A DNA stretch of 64,000 nt from Mycteria americana (lineage: Eukaryota; Chordata; Aves; Ciconiiformes; Ciconiidae): positions 24,319,798-24,383,797 of the forward strand of contig NC_134374.1 of NCBI RefSeq assembly GCF_035582795.1. The letters run 5' to 3'. A program made the translations under genes and the position numbers. How positions within the stretch are numbered: position 1 is the stretch's first letter; every line of letters starts with the position of its first letter. The notes beneath the pieces were generated by a model. The model was not told the origin of the DNA and searched no databases. It saw nothing but the letters and a program-made list of their open reading frames with translations. Positions 23,191 to 35,200 of this stretch are shown in pieces.

Positions 23191-26100
23191 GCTTTTCTCT
23201 TCTCACATGCACTACCATAACTTCATATTTTTGAAGAGAGAGAATAGTTACTGTAATAGCAGTCGTCAGGCGTTCGAGACCTGTACAGCAGTGCATGCCA
23301 TGCGAGAATTGTGGAGGAAAAGGCAAATAAAAGACAATATTGGCAACTGGTCAGCTGATGAAACTACTCATTTTTCTTTTGTGCTTTTTCTGGCTTCATT
23401 TTAGTAGTAGTCTCAGTTTTGACTGCTTTTCCAAATTACATCTTCTTTTAAAGAACCAAAACTGGAAGAAATAACTAAAAGACAAACTTGCTGCTGACAG
23501 GCTGCTCGTCCGACTGCAATGGATTGAAATTTCTTCTTATCTAAAGTCTGCGTTTACTTTGGTGCTTGCAGTTGTCCCCTTTACTATGGGGGACTAGGTA
23601 GGAAGCTGTAGCCAAGCCAAAAGGTTTTACTGAAGTAAAGATGAACAGACTCAATGAAAATCCTAAACCAACCAACCAAGTTACACCCTTATGTTCCCAA
23701 ATTATAAGCACTGAATATTTCACTGCAGTCAGTACTGAATTTGACGCACAAATCAATTTTCACCCAGGACAAACCATAAAACTACCCAGGACAAACTATA
23801 AATTAACCAAGCACAAACATCTCCTATAGATCAATAATGCACTCATCTCAAAAGTTATATAAAATAAGGCCAATGGACACTTTAAATGCCAGGTACGTAA
23901 CATGAAAACGAGTTTTATGATATTTTGCCACAAAACAATGTACGTATTAACATCGATTACTTGCCACGTGTGCCATGACTATGAGCACATACAGAATCCT
24001 AATTTCCCTTGCCTCTGAACTCGTGATTATGGGGCGGTTGCATAATTAGATGAACCAGGTTGAGCGCTGGACGTCTCCAAAGCCCATGTCATGCTTGCTT
24101 CTGGTTTAACAGAAGTTGTCATGGCAGACGTCAGCAAGGCAGTCAGGGCAGCTTCGCCATGCCATCAGCCACGCTGTCAGCGCCTGCGGATGCCTCTCAT
24201 CCACCCTTCTGATTCCAGAGATAGTGGTGCTGAAGAACGGCATAATCACTGTACCTTCAGTAAGACCAAGTCTTTACGCATTAGAGACAAATGAATCAGG
24301 GAATAAAATGCCTCGGGTCTTAACAGCATGACTGTGAGAGCTGCAAGACGACTGAGATCCCATGGTGGAAAGGAATCTCCTGATGTTCAAAACTCACATG
24401 ACTTTTAGCACAAAGGAATGAGAAAACAACATGTATCTAACCACCGGTTTGGGGAAGACCAGAAGTCAATCACCCAACAGTAACTTTGGTGTATTTTGCC
24501 TTTATTCAGGAATACCTTGATCCGCTTCGATTCAAGAAGGTAATCCAGGAGAACATTCATTAAGAAATACGTATCTTCTCTGACATCAGGAACAGGCTCT
24601 CCTCCTCTGCAGGACATTCCTGCCTTGGGCAACAGCAGGAAAGTCTATATGAGCTCTCGTGAACCAGCAAACATCTTGAAAATCATCCAACATTCAAGAT
24701 GTGGTTAACAGCACCTCGGAGCATGTTGGAGAGATGTAGATCCCTGAGATGACTGGTCAATAGACACAGAACGGCCGGGAGTCAGACCACTGGGGTATCA
24801 AAATCGAGTTGACTTGAGTCTTGCCCTGTTTTGCAAAGATTAGGGGGCAAAACCTAAACTGAGTTGTGATAGTTTCAGCCTGAAAGTATTTTCTTGCACT
24901 TAGGTTGTCTGCAATTTCCCAATTTTCTAAAAATTTCTCAACATTTGAGCATTGCTCTTTAAGTTTAGTGTGGGCCGTTCAGACTGACTATTCCGAGTGC
25001 CGCCTGTGTTGGTTAGTTTTGTTTTGACATAGTCATATGTTTCAGTTTGTAGACTGGATGTTTTTACCTCTGGAGTCAATACCCCGGTTCAAATATCTGT
25101 GCTTATCGAAGCAGAATTCAAACTTTAGCATGAAGTTTTCTCATGGAAACAGTAGCACAAAAAAGATTAATTTCTGGTTTGTTGCTTTGATTTACTTTTG
25201 ACATAGTCTGGTGATATGATATCATGAAATCAGGTTTAGGTCTTTTTAAAGACTAAAAAGACTATTTATTTTCTAAATAAAAGCCTAAAGACTAAAGGTC
25301 TTTAGGTCTTTTAATGACTAAAAAGACTATTTATTTTCTAAATAAAAAATGCCAGTTTTGGCAAAAACGCCAGAAAAGGTCACATGGCACAAACTAATCC
25401 TCCAAAATAAACTTATTCTCCTAGGTCTAATTTATCAAAAAGGTTTCACTGGTTAGTTTTGTACCAGCAGCCTATGTGCCAGATTAGGCGTATCAGTCCG
25501 TGCCATTCTAACATGTCATCAAATCCTTTTTGTCTTTCCACGCCCAATGTAAAGCTACCGTACAGTCAAAAAGCCACTGTGAGCTCCATACGGTGCGGGG
25601 TGACTAATGGCGTAGTCAGCCTGCTCCCTGCCTGGATCAGCTTTGTGCTGCTCTAGTAATGATGGTGGAACCACGGTCTCCTTTGCTGTAACGCTGAGGA
25701 TGAACAGCAAGGACGGAAGGTCTTCATCGCATGGCCGTGCACGTCAATGCTGCTTTTACCTGCTGCTTGGTTTTGGTCACAGATAAACATAGAGCTGCTT
25801 GTCTGATTTAGAAGAAAATTCAACCAGCCATGGCCACCTCCTCGTTGAGTTGATGGGTAACATACTATTCTTTCCAGTTATTATTGCATAAAGGAATATT
25901 TAATTGCTCCTTCCACTTGGCCTGAAGGAAGGCTATTTAGAAGGCTACAACCAGGTCTGTAATTTTCTATAGGTCTGCACAGTAACAGCCATTTATACTT
26001 TCAGCGTAACAGTATCTCACAGCAGTTTACCCTATCTATTCAGAGGGAAGTGATCTTCTAACTAATGATTATTAAGGTAGGTTTGTGGTTTAACGAACAT

Positions 26101-27040
26101 TTTTAGAAAAGTCAAAATGTTTGAAAAAATACGAAGGTGAAAAAGAAGGCATAGCAAATGTAACGCAAAAATTAGTAGTGAATTTTAAATCTGTGCTTAA
26201 TTTGCAGTGCACATTTTGATCCAAGCTTTCAACCAAACTCCTTGTCATGCAAGTTGTTCAGGAGAAGATGTTGACAGACTCTTCAAGGAATTCCTGTTCC
26301 TTTTCCACAAATGTACAAAGACTTCTCACAAATATAGAAAGAGTGAAACAATAACTGCAGGGAGACGGATGAAACCTTTCAAGGCAACTGTCAAAGGCAA
26401 CTGAAGCACAAACCTTCTTGGTAATGGAGAACTCCTGCTATTGGACACAGACCCTTGAAAGAAGACCAAGAGCTCTTGAAACGTGTTTTAGCCAATTTTT
26501 AGTTCAGACGATGGAGAAAACTATTGGAAATGCTATTTAAAATCTTGATTAATACAGGAACTTGAAAGTGGCATGAGTAACAGCTAATGAGAGTGAAAGA
26601 AACCCACTGATCGAACAGAAAACCACCCTAACGTGGAAGAAAGACAGGAAGCATACTAAAGACCAACGTAAAGATGAACAAAAGTACAATGTAGCTGTAA
26701 TGGCAGCTTTAAAAATGCATAAGCAGTCTTTCTAAATTGTGCAAAAAGTGGAAACAAGCAGACAACTAAGAATTAGTAGAATGGAATAGAACGGGCATGT
26801 AGGAACAAAATGAGAGACAAAAGTCCAAAATTAGTTGCAGTGAGGACGGAACGGAGAAGGATATAGGAACACATTCTGTTTATACACATTGGAAGCAAGA
26901 GCAAAACAGAAGAAAATCTTACTACTGACAGAAAAGGAGAACAAATAAAGGAAGGCACAAAAAAGGCTGTGTCTTCTTTGCTTCAGCCTTCAAATAAAGT
27001 GAACTGCCACCAGTTACTAAACGCTACCTTTTAAGGAAGG
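23191..27040. other. Intergenic, AT-rich; no gene seen
   Basis: No exon of GET1 (expected on the minus strand from human order, for example a MMDEFARYARLERKI-like segment) or any other gene was found. Old, unclassifiable repeat sequence is likely. A tandem duplication at 25236-25350 is listed separately. Confidence 0.4.
25236..25352. repeat. 65-bp tandem duplication rich in palindromes
   Basis: A 32-bp core beginning gactaaaaagactatt is identical at 25251-25282 and 25316-25347, and the left flank (tttaggtctttt) is repeated with small changes. The units also contain inverted strings such as aaagac/gtcttt and a nearby ATGATATCAT palindrome (25216-25225), so local folding is possible. Confidence 0.9.
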
Positions 27041-27049
27041 TGACAGCAA

Positions 27050-27925
27050 CAGGTAGCAGCAGGAAAGAACAGACTAAATTGCATTTGGTTGTGTGGTTAC
27101 ATTGAGGTCGGCAGTGCCTGAAAAATGCACTCCCCCGTATTTAGGAGGCCAGTCATAGATATTTTTAAATAATTGGTGCGTATCTACAAAAAAGTGATGG
27201 CATTTGATGGTTCTGCATTGACTGGAGGAAGGGGGAGAAAGGTGGACCCGTGGATGGAAAAGTGCTCAGCTTAACTCCAAAGCCCAGGAAGATAATAAAC
27301 TACCGACATAGAAGCAGTTTGAGAATGAGGTAACATAAAAAGTGACAAATCAAAAAGTCACCATTAATTTGTCAAGAATAGGGGGAACAGCTGTTCAGAT
27401 AGCAGCACTGAAAGGGATCCGGGGATTACAGGGGATCAGAAAAAGAATCTGAACCAACATGGTGATGCTATTGCAAAGTCGGCAAACGCCACACTGACAT
27501 AGGTTACCTAATTAACCTGATTATTGGATATAGATGTAAGGAAGAATGCAAAGTTGAGAAGAGTCCGGAGCACCCTAAGAATGATAAAAGGTTTAGAAAA
27601 TACAGCCTATGAGATCATGAGACCTATGAGAATTTGTTTAGTCTAGAAAAATGAAGTTTATGGGAAAGCATAATATTATGTGAAATGATAACAGTATCTA
27701 AAATGTTACTGTAAATTGATGTTGACTGTTCTCTACATCTGCTAGAGGCTGGGCAAAGAAACTTATTTCATTCACAACCAAAGTACAGTTTAGATGCCGG
27801 GGAAAACTTTGTGGTTCAGTTGAGTGCTGAAACAGGCTATCTAGGAAGACTGCAGATCTCCTTTATTGTAGGTTTTTACGAAGAGATCAGAGTGGCTTTT
27901 GGCAGGAACAGTCACACCTCAGAGC
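27050..27925 (+). mobile_element. Ancient CR1 LINE 3' part, plus orientation
   Basis: In order, the sequence matches the end of old CR1 ORF2: an 'aacatggtgatgctattgcaaa..ggcaaacgcca' block (27460-27490), 'aatgataaaaggtttagaaaatacagcctatgag' in pieces (27578-27612), 'tttgtttagtctagaaaaatgaag' in pieces (27634-27657), 'atgataacagtatctaaaatgtta' in pieces (27684-27707) and the later 'gttctctacatctgctagaggctgggcaa' block. It is highly diverged with stops in every frame. The 5' boundary is uncertain. Confidence 0.75.
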
Positions 27926-28269
27926 AGCAGCTCCTGCTTTAAGTCTTAGTTGCAAAGTCCTTTGGTCCTAAAGGTGATATTAATACATGCCTCGTGCTTT
28001 CCCCAAAGAAACAGACAGAATAGACAGCAGAAAGCCTGACAGAAATTGCACTTATGATGGAAACCGGAGCAAATTTTCCTTAATCCGTGCAGAAGTCTGA
28101 GACTTGACCTTACGGCCTACCTCAAACTCATAGGCCCAGCTCCAGGAAAGATCTCGCATGCTTCAGCCGAGATTTAACCAACCAAAAGGCAACTTAAGAG
28201 CCAAAACTGGTCCCGAAAATGCCCGCCCAGCCGTTGCCCAGCCCCAGAGGCAGTTACACCCCATGGTCA

Positions 28270-28990
28270 CCCCCTTTTTACCCCGCGGGGCCGGGGCGGA
28301 CAAAGGCCGCAGCCCCCGCCGCTGGCTGAGGTAACGGGGGGGGGGGGGGGTGTGTGTGTGATGGCCCTTTCCAACAGGTACCGCAAAGGCGGGACGTGGC
28401 GGCCGCCGCCGGCCGGCCCAGCTCCCCCCCGCCGCGCCCCGGCCTCTGCCGCCGACCGCCCTCGGCTGCCAGGCCGCAGCGCCCCGCGGCATGGCGGCCC
28501 CCCGCAGCCCGGCGCGGCGGGAGGGCCGGAGCCGCCGCCGAGGCGGCCATGTTGTCGTCCTGCGGCCTGTGGTAACTTTCGGGGAAGTTTCTTTCCCGGC
28601 CTCTGGGGGGAACGCGGGGAAGGAGGCGGGGGAGGGAGGGGGGGGGTGGAATCTGCGGCCGCCAGGGCAGGACGCGGCGTGCGCGGAGGCGCCCGGAGAA
28701 GCGGCGGGCCGGGGGCTGCCCCCGCTCCGCCTCGGCTCCCCGCCCGCCCGCCCGCCGCGGGCCGCGCTCCGGCTGCCGGCGGCGCCCTCCCCGGCGCGGC
28801 GGCGGGGCCGTATTCACCGCGCGCTTTAGGCCGGCTCCGCTGCGCAGACAGCGTAGAGCCGCCGTCCCTCCGTCCGCGAGCGTCTCTCGCGCTACGGCCG
28901 CCGCCCCGCCCCCCCGCCCACGCCCCGCCTCCCGGGCCGCTGCCCGCGCTCCCATTGGCCGCCGCGGCCGTCACTCGGCGGCTGGGCCCA
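28270..28990. promoter_or_regulatory. HMGN1 CpG-island promoter
   Basis: A dense CpG island ends just upstream of the HMGN1 first exon. It holds many GC boxes (around 28890-28930, CCCCGCCC repeats), an inverted CCAAT box (CCATTGG at 28951-28957) and YY1-like sites (GGCGGCCATGTTG near 28542-28554, ATGGCGGC near 28491). The arrangement CCAAT followed 30-80 bp later by loss of GC content suggests a plus-strand start near 28980-29050. GET1 is divergent from HMGN1 in human, so a leftward transcript would be expected. A minus ATG next to the YY1 site (near 28550) opens a frame, but its Ala/Arg/Gly-rich translation is not GET1. Confidence 0.75.
28336..28360. repeat. G15 run followed by (TG)5
   Basis: Fifteen G (28336-28350) and five TG steps lie at the left edge of the HMGN1 island. 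It is a quadruplex-prone, length-variable tract. Confidence 0.95.
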
Positions 28991-29237
28991 TCTCGGGCTC
29001 CCCATTCATGCAGTTTGGTTGCGTGTTGGTGTATTTTACTGTTTGCAATAAAGAGGGGGGGATTTTTTTTTGTTCAGTTTCTGCTGCAATTAACTCTTGG
29101 TCCCTTATACATCTTTTTTTTTTTTTTTTTTTTTTTGCAATTTTGCAGAACGGTTGAAACAGTTTTTTGGTGGTTACGTTTATTTTTTATATATATCTAT
29201 ATCTATATATTTTGCAATCAACTATTAAGGTGCAACT
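28985..29237 (+). other. HMGN1: HMGN1 5' untranslated region (estimated)
   Basis: AT-rich leader between the CpG island and the start codon, with a T23 run at 29114-29136 and a TATATATCTATATC tract near 29189-29208. The exact transcription start cannot be seen in the sequence. A long poly-T in the leader is unusual, so the real start may be downstream of it or the tract may be outside the mRNA. Confidence 0.4.
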
Positions 29238-32200
29238 ATGCCCAAAAGAAAGGTAAGTACAAAAAAAAAAATAGGGGAGACAGATGGGGAACGAAGGGGA
29301 GAGATTAAAGCAGCGTTTGCAAAATTATCCGTAAATTTTTGCGCGCGCGCGTGTGTGTGTATGTGGAGTTTTTGCATTTTTAATTTTTTGTCTATGTCCT
29401 AAAGTGGAGCTGGGACTGGAGGGAGAGGGCTAGGGCGTGTGTCGGGGCTGCTCGGCGCGGGCAGGGGAGCCTGTGAGTTCACTTTGGGCTGTTTTGTTTG
29501 CAAGGAGAAGGCTGAGCAGTGTCTCCATGCTGGATTACAAACAGCCATAGTGCTGCTGCTGCCCCTATGGAGAACACAGGCAGGCAGCGCTAGGCACGGA
29601 GGGCTCTGCCGCTCGCCCAGCGCCGAAAACCCCGGGGCCGAACGGCCCCAGCCCTCCCGGCCACCTCCGGGGGCATTTTAGGGCGGATCGGGCCATTCCC
29701 CGGGAGGATTTGGGTCTAAACGGTGCCTCTTTCTCCTGCGTTTGCCTTTGTTCTCCTTTTTTTTTTTTTTTTTTTTTTTTTTTTCTCCTCTCCCACTTCT
29801 TGTCATACCAGATGGTTGTGCAATGATAATTTGGAGCCATTAGGCGGCGCAGAATTTGAAACTGTCCTTGAAGGAAAGCGGGGAAGGGATTCACCACCAT
29901 AATTAGTAACTTTAGCTCGGCGGGACCCAACACCCCCCCCACACTCCTTGCCCCCCCACCCCCACCCCCCTTCCCCTTCCACCTCCGCCAGCCCCGACCC
30001 ACCGCCCGTGGGCACCGAGGCCGGCCCCGCGACCGCCGGCCGGGGCAAGGCTCCGGGAGGCCCTCAGGGCTCGGCGAGGCCGCGGTCCCGGCGCCCCGCG
30101 GCCGAGGAGGAGGAGGAGGCGGGGAGGCGGCCGCCCCCCCACCCGCCGGGACCCTCGCCCGCCCGCGGGGCTTCGGCCCGGCCCCGCCGCCCCCCGGCCC
30201 CGCCGTCGGCGGGGCCGGGGGGCGGCGGGGCCGGGCCGAAGCCCCGCGGGCGGGGGTGACGGGCGCGGCCGGGTCGCCGGCATTGTCCTTGCGCGGGGTC
30301 GGCGACGACCTTGTTGTGGCAGGTAATTTGGCGGGAACTTTTTAAACGCGGGGACGCCTCGGCGCGGTGACGTCGCCTCGGCGGCCCCGAGGCATTGTGG
30401 GAGTTGTAGTCCGTGAGGCGAGGAGAAGGGGGGAAGCGCCATCGACATCCCTTCCCGCTCCTAGCCCGGTGGCCGGCCCGGGGAGCGGGGAAGGGAGCCG
30501 GGTGGCGTTGGGGGTTCCCTACCCGCCCCCGGGCTCCCCTCAGGGCTCCGGCCGGTGTCGGGGAGCCGAGCACCGGGGATGGCGCCGCCTTCTCACCTCG
30601 GTCTCTCGCTTTCCTTGCAGGCTCCAGCTGAAGGCGAGGCAAAGGAGGAGGTAGGAGCTGCTTCTTCGGTGCCGGTCCCCACTCCTCCAAGAACTTGTGT
30701 GGTGCTCCACATAAATTACGAGGCCCCCCCACCTTGCGCGGAGTCTGCGGCCCTCCGGGGCTTGGTGCAGGCTCGGGCCCTGCGCCTGGGTTGGGGGTGC
30801 CCGGGCCCATCGCTTGGCCTGTCGCCTGAGGTGGGCGCCGGGTGTCCTGGCTGCAGCCAACAGCTCCGCCGGGCTGAGGCCAGAGGCCATCGGTTCCAAT
30901 GGGAACGTGTTCCCTTTAGCCTTACAGACAACAGCTCGGTGGCAGAGCCTTAATGGCACAACTCCTGGAAGCAAAGAAGCTTTATCGCTTACCACCTCAG
31001 TTGGGTAAAAGGGCGGCGGCATAGAGTGAGAACTATTGAACAAAGCTGCACTTTTGGGAAGTCATCGCCATAATGCCCGTAATTTCATAAATCCTAGAAT
31101 TTGTATGGGGCTTCACGACATAGTGTATGTGCCGCGTTATTCTGGGTTGCAGTTCTGAGAAAGCACTGCTTCGTATGCTCTCTGAATTTTAGTGACACAT
31201 CTTTCTTTACACAGCCAAAGAGAAGGTCAGCTAGACTATCCGCTGTAAGTATCTTTATTTACTCTTTTAATATCACATCACGTGGGATGCTAAGTTCTGG
31301 GGGACAGTTATAGAGAAACTATTTTGTTTTTTTCCACCGGTATTGTGAAAGGCATCGTTAGAGTATTGCAATACTTAAAAGTAAAATTCCTATTGTATGT
31401 TTCCAGTCCTTGAGTATCAACACATTACAGGCTTACTTTTAGACATTTCACATGAGTTACAACGTCTGTGTTAGTTAACATTCAGTCTGGACGCATGAGT
31501 ATCCAGAGTCAAGGAATATTGATTTCAAGATGCACTTGTTCTCTGTAGGTCTTCTCCATACAAATACTTGCTCATAGCTCTATAAATTACCTGCTCTCTC
31601 CTTATACTTGTAATTTGGCCATTGATTTTGCGGTCCCAACTGTTGGGTAAACTGAGACCTGGAGGGTGTAAATCTGTGTCATGCGGTAGGGTTCAGCCCA
31701 AAGTCACAGCCTTAAACAGGCTCTTGGCATCCTTTTCCACAGACACTTTGTGCACCCAGCCCTTTTCTAAGCCATCTTGGAAATGCCAAGTGGATAACAG
31801 TTGCTATTTAAAAAAGAAAGTACTTAATTTTAGTGAAAGCTAAGATGTGTATTCATACATAGAGTTATATCCAAATGTTAATACCTTTCGTTTTTGACAG
31901 CCGCTTGCCTTCACAGCAGACAGTAACACCCAGACACAGTAATGGTCCACTTACTACTACTATCAGCATCTGTACCATAACGACTGTAACACACATGAGG
32001 AAACGTGGGTTTGGATAACGAAAGATACTGATCTGTCTCTGACATTTACTCCTTTATACTACAGAATGAAGCAGACAGCTCTAAACTACTTTTTTGTTTC
32101 AATAGTTTTCAGAAGTTATCAACATATTGCTAGAACACATAGCATTCATCTGACTCTTGATTCTTATCTATGTTTTGTACAGAAACCTGCTCCGCCTAAA

Positions 32201-35200
32201 CCGGAGCCAAAGCCCAAAAAGGCAGCACCTAAGGTAAGTGTTCAAGATCTCTTGAACTGAAGTTATACTTTTCTTTCTCAAGGTGTTTATAGAGGGGGAA
32301 AAAAACATCCACAACTAACCATTTTGGTGTTTCATAATTTTATTTAAAGATTTAAGATTGAATCGTGAGTTAAAAGAATGTGAAAGATGTAAAGATAATT
32401 TTATCCAATTCCTAGTGAAGGAATGTGGTAAACTGAACGGATTTTAAATCAGTTGCGGTGAGGCTTTACTGCTTGCCTTGCAAGGCTGTTCTGAAGTTTC
32501 ATATAATGCATTGTTGGGAAAACGATGCTTTGAATGGAGATCAGAGACTCAATTAGAGAAGGCATTGAAAATCATGCTTTTAATTACAGTTTCTTACTAT
32601 GTTTTTCTTCAAAGGCACTCTTTTCAGTTAGTTATCAGTTTATCAAATTTTAATCCATGGAGATAAAGTTCTACATACCTGTTTCCTTAAGCTGGATATC
32701 TTTGGAAATGTCAAAAATATTGGCATATCTGACAATGTAGTTAAAAAAGAAACTATTTAAAGTTCCTTTGTGCTTTGGAGCAACAGTTTAACATTTAAAA
32801 GGGGACAGTTCTGCAACCTATGAGGTATTTCTTTATACCCCCTTCCTGTCACAAACTTCCCCAGTGGTCACAGTTTGTAGTGCTTTTTTTTAGATCTGTC
32901 TGTAAATATTCAGATTGTATTAGGATTTTGCAGCTGAGAGAAAAAAAAAAACCAACGACAAAACTTTAGTGTTCTTTTTAACCTGTTCCCATCATACATT
33001 TTCCGTTGTGGTTTTGGATGGTCATATGGGCAAAGCGCAGGTGCGAGAGATGCTTTAGTTACAGAAGGAGATGATGGGCTGGGAACCAGGAACTCTTTTC
33101 TGTGCATTTAAAAGGTCTTGCAATTGCATATGGCACAGCAGACTTCCAGATGATGAAAACTATTCTGCCTCGAAGTCTTGCTATGTGGAGCAGCAGAGGT
33201 GTCACGAGAAATGGACAAGAAGGAGAACCCCGCTTGTTGTTTTGGGGCCCCTGTATCGCAGCTCTGTAATCTCAGTGGTGTCCATAGCAAATTTTTTACA
33301 TCTGCATCTTGGTCGTGCAGCCGGATTTCTAGATCCCATTCCGGAGCGGCAGGGGAACCTAGGAACCCTGCTGCTCCGCATTCCTGTGGTGCGAGCGGCT
33401 GGCACACTCTGGATTGCATCTCCCTCTAAGTGGCCGGTCCCCCGGGAAGGGGAGAGCCTACCGCTGGTGGTTGCTCTTCCAGCCCAAGTGGCAGAGAGCA
33501 GGCTTGGGGATCTAAAAGTTCTGTTCAGCCCCTGCTGGTGACCCATGCAGAGGTCAGCGCGGTTGCATATGATGCACGTTGTTGGTATTTTCTTTTTTTT
33601 TCAAGTTTGCTTTTTTATTATTATGGAAACATCTCAGGGTTTACACACAAAACCTGTGTTAACCGAATCTTAAGAGTTGTGAAAATAAGCATTCAAAAGT
33701 TAAGGACTCTAAGTGACTGTCAAAACTTAGTTTGGTCCCTTACTGCACAAGCTGTATGGTGCGGTCTCCCTTTGGGATCATAAACGGTTTAGTTCTGCTG
33801 GGAGTGGTGCCTTGGGCATTGCCCCCACATTGCCCCCAAGTTGGACTTAGAAAGCGTTGGTCCTCTTGCTTCTAAGGTGCTGGTTTGAAGCCAGGATACC
33901 TGAGTTGCATTTTTGGCTCTCTAGAACTCCTAATACTGTGCAAAGGGGCATGTAATAAGAATTGTTGCAGGCATCTTGAATTCTTGTTTCCCCCAAATGC
34001 TTAACTTTATGACCTTCAGGTTCTTCAAATGCTTTTTTGTGTGTCAGAATAGATTTCACCTTTTAAACTTAGCCATATTGAAAAACATAGAGCTGGGAAA
34101 AAAGTTTTTATCATTTTATAAAACACATGGTCTTATTACTAAATTGATGTTGCTATCTGTATAGAAAAATTATTCAGGAAAATTAATACAATAGTATTAG
34201 CTCAGAACTAGCTGAGAGGATGGAAGAAGCTTGGAAATTGAAAAATAACATTGTCTCCTTGGGTATTTTTTTTCCTGGACTCAATTGGTTGTGGAAGGGG
34301 CCTTGATCCCTTACAAAATAGCCGTTAGCTTGCCCCCAGAAGTCACGGATCTTGTAGAACAGAGCAGAGATGCTGGGACCCTCACTCACAGCTGTGTGCT
34401 GCAAGACACTTTCTCTCCAGTCAGTCCAGCCATGGAAGCCAGTTTCTGTGGATTCTCCTCAAATGCTTTCTTAAGAGGGGCTTTACCAGCAAAGAGTGGG
34501 CTGCAGAGAATTACAGTTTTAGCTCTGTTAATACTTTGTTGTCTTTTTTTCATGGGGTAAGGGAAAAGATACCCTTCTTCAAACAACCCCAAGTCTTTAA
34601 AAATCCTGTATGGCTTACATGGGAAGAGCAAGTGACTAACATGCCTGTGCTCGTGAGTTTGCAGCATACTGGTGCTGCTGGAGAGAGGAACCCTTCACAG
34701 TGGGCTACTTAGGTGTGCTTCAAAGGTCTGATGAGGTCTGTTCAAGTGACAGAGAGCAAACCAGTACCATAGTAGTGTTGCAATTCTAAATCTTACTGCC
34801 AAACAGTACCAGAATACTTGGGTGCTGATATTACTGTGGTATTTATCTTTTTTCTGCCTTTCTTGAAAGTTGGAGGACTGTGCAGCCAACAGAGGGGAAA
34901 AAGTGGAGGCATACTCTTCTCTTTCCTCCTCTGGTGACTCTCTTCCTTCTGTTGGAAAGAGCTGCTACATATTGCTGATAAGTCAGTCTCCAGAGAGGAG
35001 GAGAGGCTTGTTGAGAGCAGGCACAGCCCAGGAGAAGGTGGTTCCTAACACCATATCGTAGGAGAGTTTCCCAGGTGGGCTGAAATCCCTCAGCAAGGTC
35101 AGGCTGGGGAGTGGGAGGCTAGAGAGGAAAGAGACCCTCACCCATTTGAGTGCTACTGACCTCCTGTCTTAAATTTTCTGCATTATTATAGGAGTTGGTG

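Noticed and set aside
28267-28974. Minus-strand frame of 235 codons in the HMGN1 CpG island, as a GET1 first exon
   Set aside because: The translation is Ala/Gly/Arg/Pro-rich with no signal-anchor segment such as the hydrophobic LLVLSFVFGCN of GET1. Open frames are expected in CpG islands.
28352-29308. Plus-strand frame of 318 codons over the HMGN1 promoter and exon 1
   Set aside because: It overlaps HMGN1 exon 1 in another frame, is low-complexity at the start and runs through poly-T coding for Phe. It is an artefact of base composition.
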